Shown here: positions 18,775 to 21,813 of the stretch, piece after piece
Layout: each line of letters begins with the position of its first letter
How positions within the stretch are numbered: position 1 is the first letter of the stretch
Assembly (NCBI GenBank): GCA_011763485.2
Contig: JAANSK020264494.1
Coordinates: forward strand, 1 to 21,813
DNA length: 21,813 nucleotides
From: Isoetes engelmannii
Taxonomy: Eukaryota > Streptophyta > Lycopodiopsida > Isoetales > Isoetaceae
Reading direction: 5' to 3'
Made by a program: the position numbers and the translations under genes
The notes under the pieces: model-generated
The model's database searches: none
What the model saw: only the letters and a program-made list of their open reading frames with translations
What the model was told of the DNA's origin: nothing

Positions 18775-19182
18775 ACTTTTGACTGTCATAATTTTTTTCC
18801 CTAAACTTATTTTTTTCGGGCCCTTTAACTTTTGGCTGCGCCAAAACCCCCGTTTAGTATTTTCTAAGGCCCGAATGGGCTGGATTTGATCAAGTCGGCC
18901 CATTGCAGCAGGTCGGCAGCATCTCGACGTGATTGGGCAGGTCAACCATGCGTGATATCTCGGCAAAGGGGATTTCTCAGCTGCAGGGCATTTCGACAAC
19001 ACATCAGAGCAGCAACAGTCTGGTTTCTTGGGTCTGGTAATTGGAGCACAACAGCAACAGAGTTCTTACTGATAATAGAGTTCTTACTACTACATATCAG
19101 TTCTTACTGCCCCAATTCTCACAGAGTTCTTACATCAGACATCTAACGCTGTTCTAGACTAATCGTAATTTTTTTTTTAATA
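18775..19182. other. Unassigned spacer with a short AGAGTTCTTAC repeat
   Basis: No gene is seen in these 408 bases. (A)GTTCTTAC occurs four times between 19059 and 19137, at irregular spacing. A T-run (19169-19178) lies just before the LINE fragment. The 18880-18990 portion is GC-richer, with several TCGGC and CTCGAC phrases. Confidence 0.4.
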
Positions 19183-20720
19183 AATGCAGCCTACAGGTTG
19201 TATGAGGCGTGCTGCGGATGCCTGACACCTTTGGCACATCCGGCGAGGAGCAGTATTGGGGCACGTCAGGGTTGCCCCCTCTCACCTACATTGTTTGGCC
19301 TCTACATTGACTAGTTGGATGGCCCTACACGGTGGAATGGGCGCCCTGCTGATGCATCACATTGTCAGACATCTAATTTACGCCGACGACGTTGACCTCT
19401 TGGCATACACCACGGAGAACATGCAACACCACCTGAATGCACTAGCTTCCTTCTGTCAGCACACCAGCATGCGAGTCAACCTCGCAAAGACTGAGGTCCT
19501 GCTGATCTCGTCTTCTCGACACCCGCAGATGCCCTCCTTCACATACCAAAGGGAGGCTGTCGAGGTCACCCCCACCTATAAATACTTGGGAATCGAGTTC
19601 TCCACTACCATGCAATGGGATAGCTGTATTCGACTGCGGGTGGCAGCCGACTGGAAGGCCTTGCACGCCATGCAGAATAGTAGCTACCAGGCGGAGCTGT
19701 ACGCCTGAGAGCACTAGTCACGCCTCTTCATGGCTCTGGTTGAGCCCGTCCTCTTGTATGGCGTGGAAGTTTGGGGATCCGTCGTTTCCGCCACTATCTA
19801 GGCTGACCTGGAACACGTGCAGAAGAGTTTCTTAGCCCCCCAACTCGGGTAAAGCAGACAGTGCCATATCAGATACTGCTCCAGGAAACAGGCTTCCTCC
19901 CGCTACAGAGAGCAGCAATGTGTTGCCACCTCCTGTACTTCCAAAAGGTAGCTCGCATGGATGAAGACCGACTGCCAAGGGTGGCCTTGGCAGTCGTGAT
20001 GGGCCCCCAACGCCTTAAAGCCTGCTGGAAAGGCAAGCAAGCGCAGTAGCTCTCCCAATGGAACATCCAAGCACACAGGTGTGTGCGAGTCCGCATGAAG
20101 AAAGAATATGATGAGCTGAAGGCCTACCTCAACACTTGCTTCCTTGGCAAACTCTCGGACGCCGAGGCCCTAGCACATGTCAAACTCGGACACTACAAAC
20201 AGCAGGTCAATCCCACAGTCGCACGGGGACCTTAGCAGTGCCTGCGCACCCCCCTCTCTATGAAGAAGCGTAGGCTGATCGCCTCCATCCAAACGGGGTC
20301 ATCATCTTCGTATTGAGACAGGACGATGGGCAAGGGAAACGCGCGGAGGCAGGACCTGCCGGAATTGCCGCCAGGGCATCATCGAGGACAAGCACCATGC
20401 CCTGCAGACATGCCCCGCTTATGAACAAATTCGGACACGATACCCACAATTGAGGATGCAGAGCTAGGCACTCCATCTCCTGCTGAACAGTGAGGCAGTA
20501 GGAACACTTGGATCATATCTTCAAGAGGTCATGGACGAACGACATCGGCTTTGTCCCTCTACCTTGTGCTGACATGTTTTGTATACCAGCATGCCCATTG
20601 CTGCCACGGTTTTTCCCCACAGGGTTTTTCCACCCAGGCCGTAATGCGCATGTTGTTTCTCTTGTACAGGTCCCATAGGCCAATTGGCCACCGTGGACAA
20701 TAAAAAGTTATTCTATTCTC
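19183..20720 (+). pseudogene. LINE 3' half: reverse transcriptase C-terminal part and zinc-finger end (second family)
   Basis: The 5' part is missing; the fragment opens in the reverse transcriptase palm. Motif B is GARQGCPLSPTLFGLYID (19258-19311), followed by a TAG at 19312 and a frame change near 19320. Motif C follows as YADD near 19380, then SMRVNLAKTEVL and YKYLGIEF in the 19256-19708 frame. Further downstream are LYGVEVWG and a finger CX2C-X8-HX4C (CRNC...HHALQTC, about 20357-20413). It ends at a 3' UTR with GGTCCCATAGGCCAATTGG and a TTATTCTATTCTC tail. Several stops and shifts disable it. Family members in my memory come mostly from seed-free plants and algae, but the clade is not certain. 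The fragment at 5161-5445 is the same family, inverted. Confidence 0.85.
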
Positions 20721-20768
20721 AAGATGTGTTTGGACACTGCCTAAACCTGCCAAACAAAAAAATAACAG

Positions 20769-21023
20769 TTAAAGAATGCAAAAATCAATAAAAATACACA
20801 AATACTTGACAAAAACCTTTAGAATTTGTCTTTTGCGCTCCAACTCCATAAATGCTAACTTCTCTGATACAACTAAGCAAGAAGAATCAACAACAGAAAT
20901 TCCAACTGTCATAAAAATCTCCATCGAAGCAAAAAATAAAACTAGCAGTAATGCAGGCTTGGGGCAAAGGAAGCGGTGTAGTGAAGAGGGAAAAGGGTGA
21001 AAATATCTCTGAGATGAATGCAA
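20769..21023 (-). other. Weak candidate first exon of a minus-strand gene
   Basis: An 84-codon frame begins MHSSQRYFHPFPSSL and includes a hydrophobic run (PALLLVLFFASMEIFM) that could be a signal anchor, then AFMELERKRQILK. A GT follows that codon run (minus-strand AAAG|GTTTTTGTC), and a TTTGGCAG acceptor lies at about 20746, but sequence beyond it is LINE 3' UTR. If real, the gene would be truncated by the LINE. Composition is not decisive and the opposite strand is also open (20776-21000), so I hold this at low confidence. Confidence 0.2.
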
Positions 21024-21813
21024 AAGGACTGGTTTCGAATATTATAAGTCATTACTCCTATTCACCTGTTGTTTTTTTCGTTGAATATATCACTAATGTA
21101 ATTCCTAATCCATAAGAATTAGAAATCCGTAATACATGTTTGGCTCTACGCTTCTTTTCTACCATTATTACCATGTGAAATTGACAAGATGGTAAATAGC
21201 TGCGTAATTTGAGCCAAAACATAGCATTATGCTTGGCATTTACCCTTAAGAAGTCTCGACAGCACTGCCAGACTTGGCATCACTCGTAGCTCCACCATTC
21301 ATGATACATCCTTCGGCAATGCCACCGCAACGTTGTACGGGTCGTAAAGCCCCTCCCCACAGAAATTACCTAATACATTATCTACTTACGATAAAATTTG
21401 ATTGCCCATATATGTAGAATGAAGAAACTAAAGATAAATGCTAATTAAAAATCAATGTTAGGTCAGTAGTACGTACAAAATCACAGAGTCAAAGCTTATT
21501 TTGTCCTTCAAACTCACACACAAAAAGACCCAAAGTATGAGACCCTAGTTTTAACTAGCGAATCGTGATAGTTACAATAAAGTTGTACCTCTACTTGGTA
21601 CTCAAGGTGTAGTTCAATAATCAATGATGTGCACATGCACCATGATGGGGGGAGTGTTATATAGTTAGCCATAAAACCATGGTAAGAATGTGAAATGTCA
21701 CGTATATAAATGCATGTGAGGACAATCGATTTGTGATTAGATTTAAGACCCTCGTAACACATAATATAAAATTATATAATATGAATATAATACCCAAATG
21801 TAAACACATTAAC
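21024..21813. other. AT-rich flank with one GC-richer patch
   Basis: No gene is established. The patch 21238-21366 is GC-richer than its AT-rich surroundings. On the minus strand it reads as short open frames in two phases, one including CGEGLYDPYNVAVALPK and another GGIAEGCIMNGGATSDAK. Both have reasonable composition but no family I know. The remainder, to the window end, is AT-rich with no element recognised. Confidence 0.3.

Noticed and set aside
19442-19714. 90-aa minus-strand frame
   Set aside because: It is antisense to the reverse transcriptase of the plus-strand LINE.

Overview
This looks like a repeat-dense stretch of nuclear DNA from a land plant. The evidence is one conserved plant-type gene with GT-AG introns and several plant-style retroelements: an LTR element whose primer-binding site matches initiator-tRNA-Met, a Ty3/gypsy-like element, an L1-type LINE and a second LINE family. 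A seed-free plant with a large genome, such as a fern, is my guess; the window alone does not prove it.

Layout. 1-1552: a probable LINE 3' end joined to a near-perfect 332-bp inverted repeat made of gag-like sequence. That repeat runs into the gag, primer-binding site and 427-bp LTR of a minus-strand LTR-retrotransposon fossil. 1590-1920: two small tandem-repeat patches. 2814-3989: the only convincing host gene, four exons encoding a 155-aa membrane-anchored coiled-coil protein; the spliced reading frame is intact. 4000-8730: mostly intergenic sequence with LINE tails (5161-5445 minus, 6500-7155 plus, perhaps 7293-7350) and nothing else I can name. 8734-16567: a gypsy-like LTR fossil split by a 6.43-kb L1-type LINE on the minus strand (9328-15757), bounded by a 13-bp target-site duplication. 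16570-18200: unassigned sequence with a degenerate tandem repeat. 18211-18774: two tandem ~170-bp units, the first holding a 215-bp hAT-type MITE with an 8-bp target-site duplication. 19183-20720: the 3' half of another LINE on the plus strand, the same family as 5161-5445. 20720-21813: AT-rich sequence with two weak exon candidates.

The most unusual item is the L1-type LINE. Besides the usual ORF1/ORF2 boundary it has two small open frames upstream and one downstream. All four boundaries show a start codon overlapping the preceding stop codon (overlaps of 11, 4, 11 and 7 nt). This suggests an element built to translate several proteins from one RNA by termination-reinitiation. The copy itself is dead: ORF2 has frameshifts, stops and an in-frame deletion in the reverse transcriptase. 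I found no CRISPR array, rRNA or tRNA gene, and no defence-type gene cluster.
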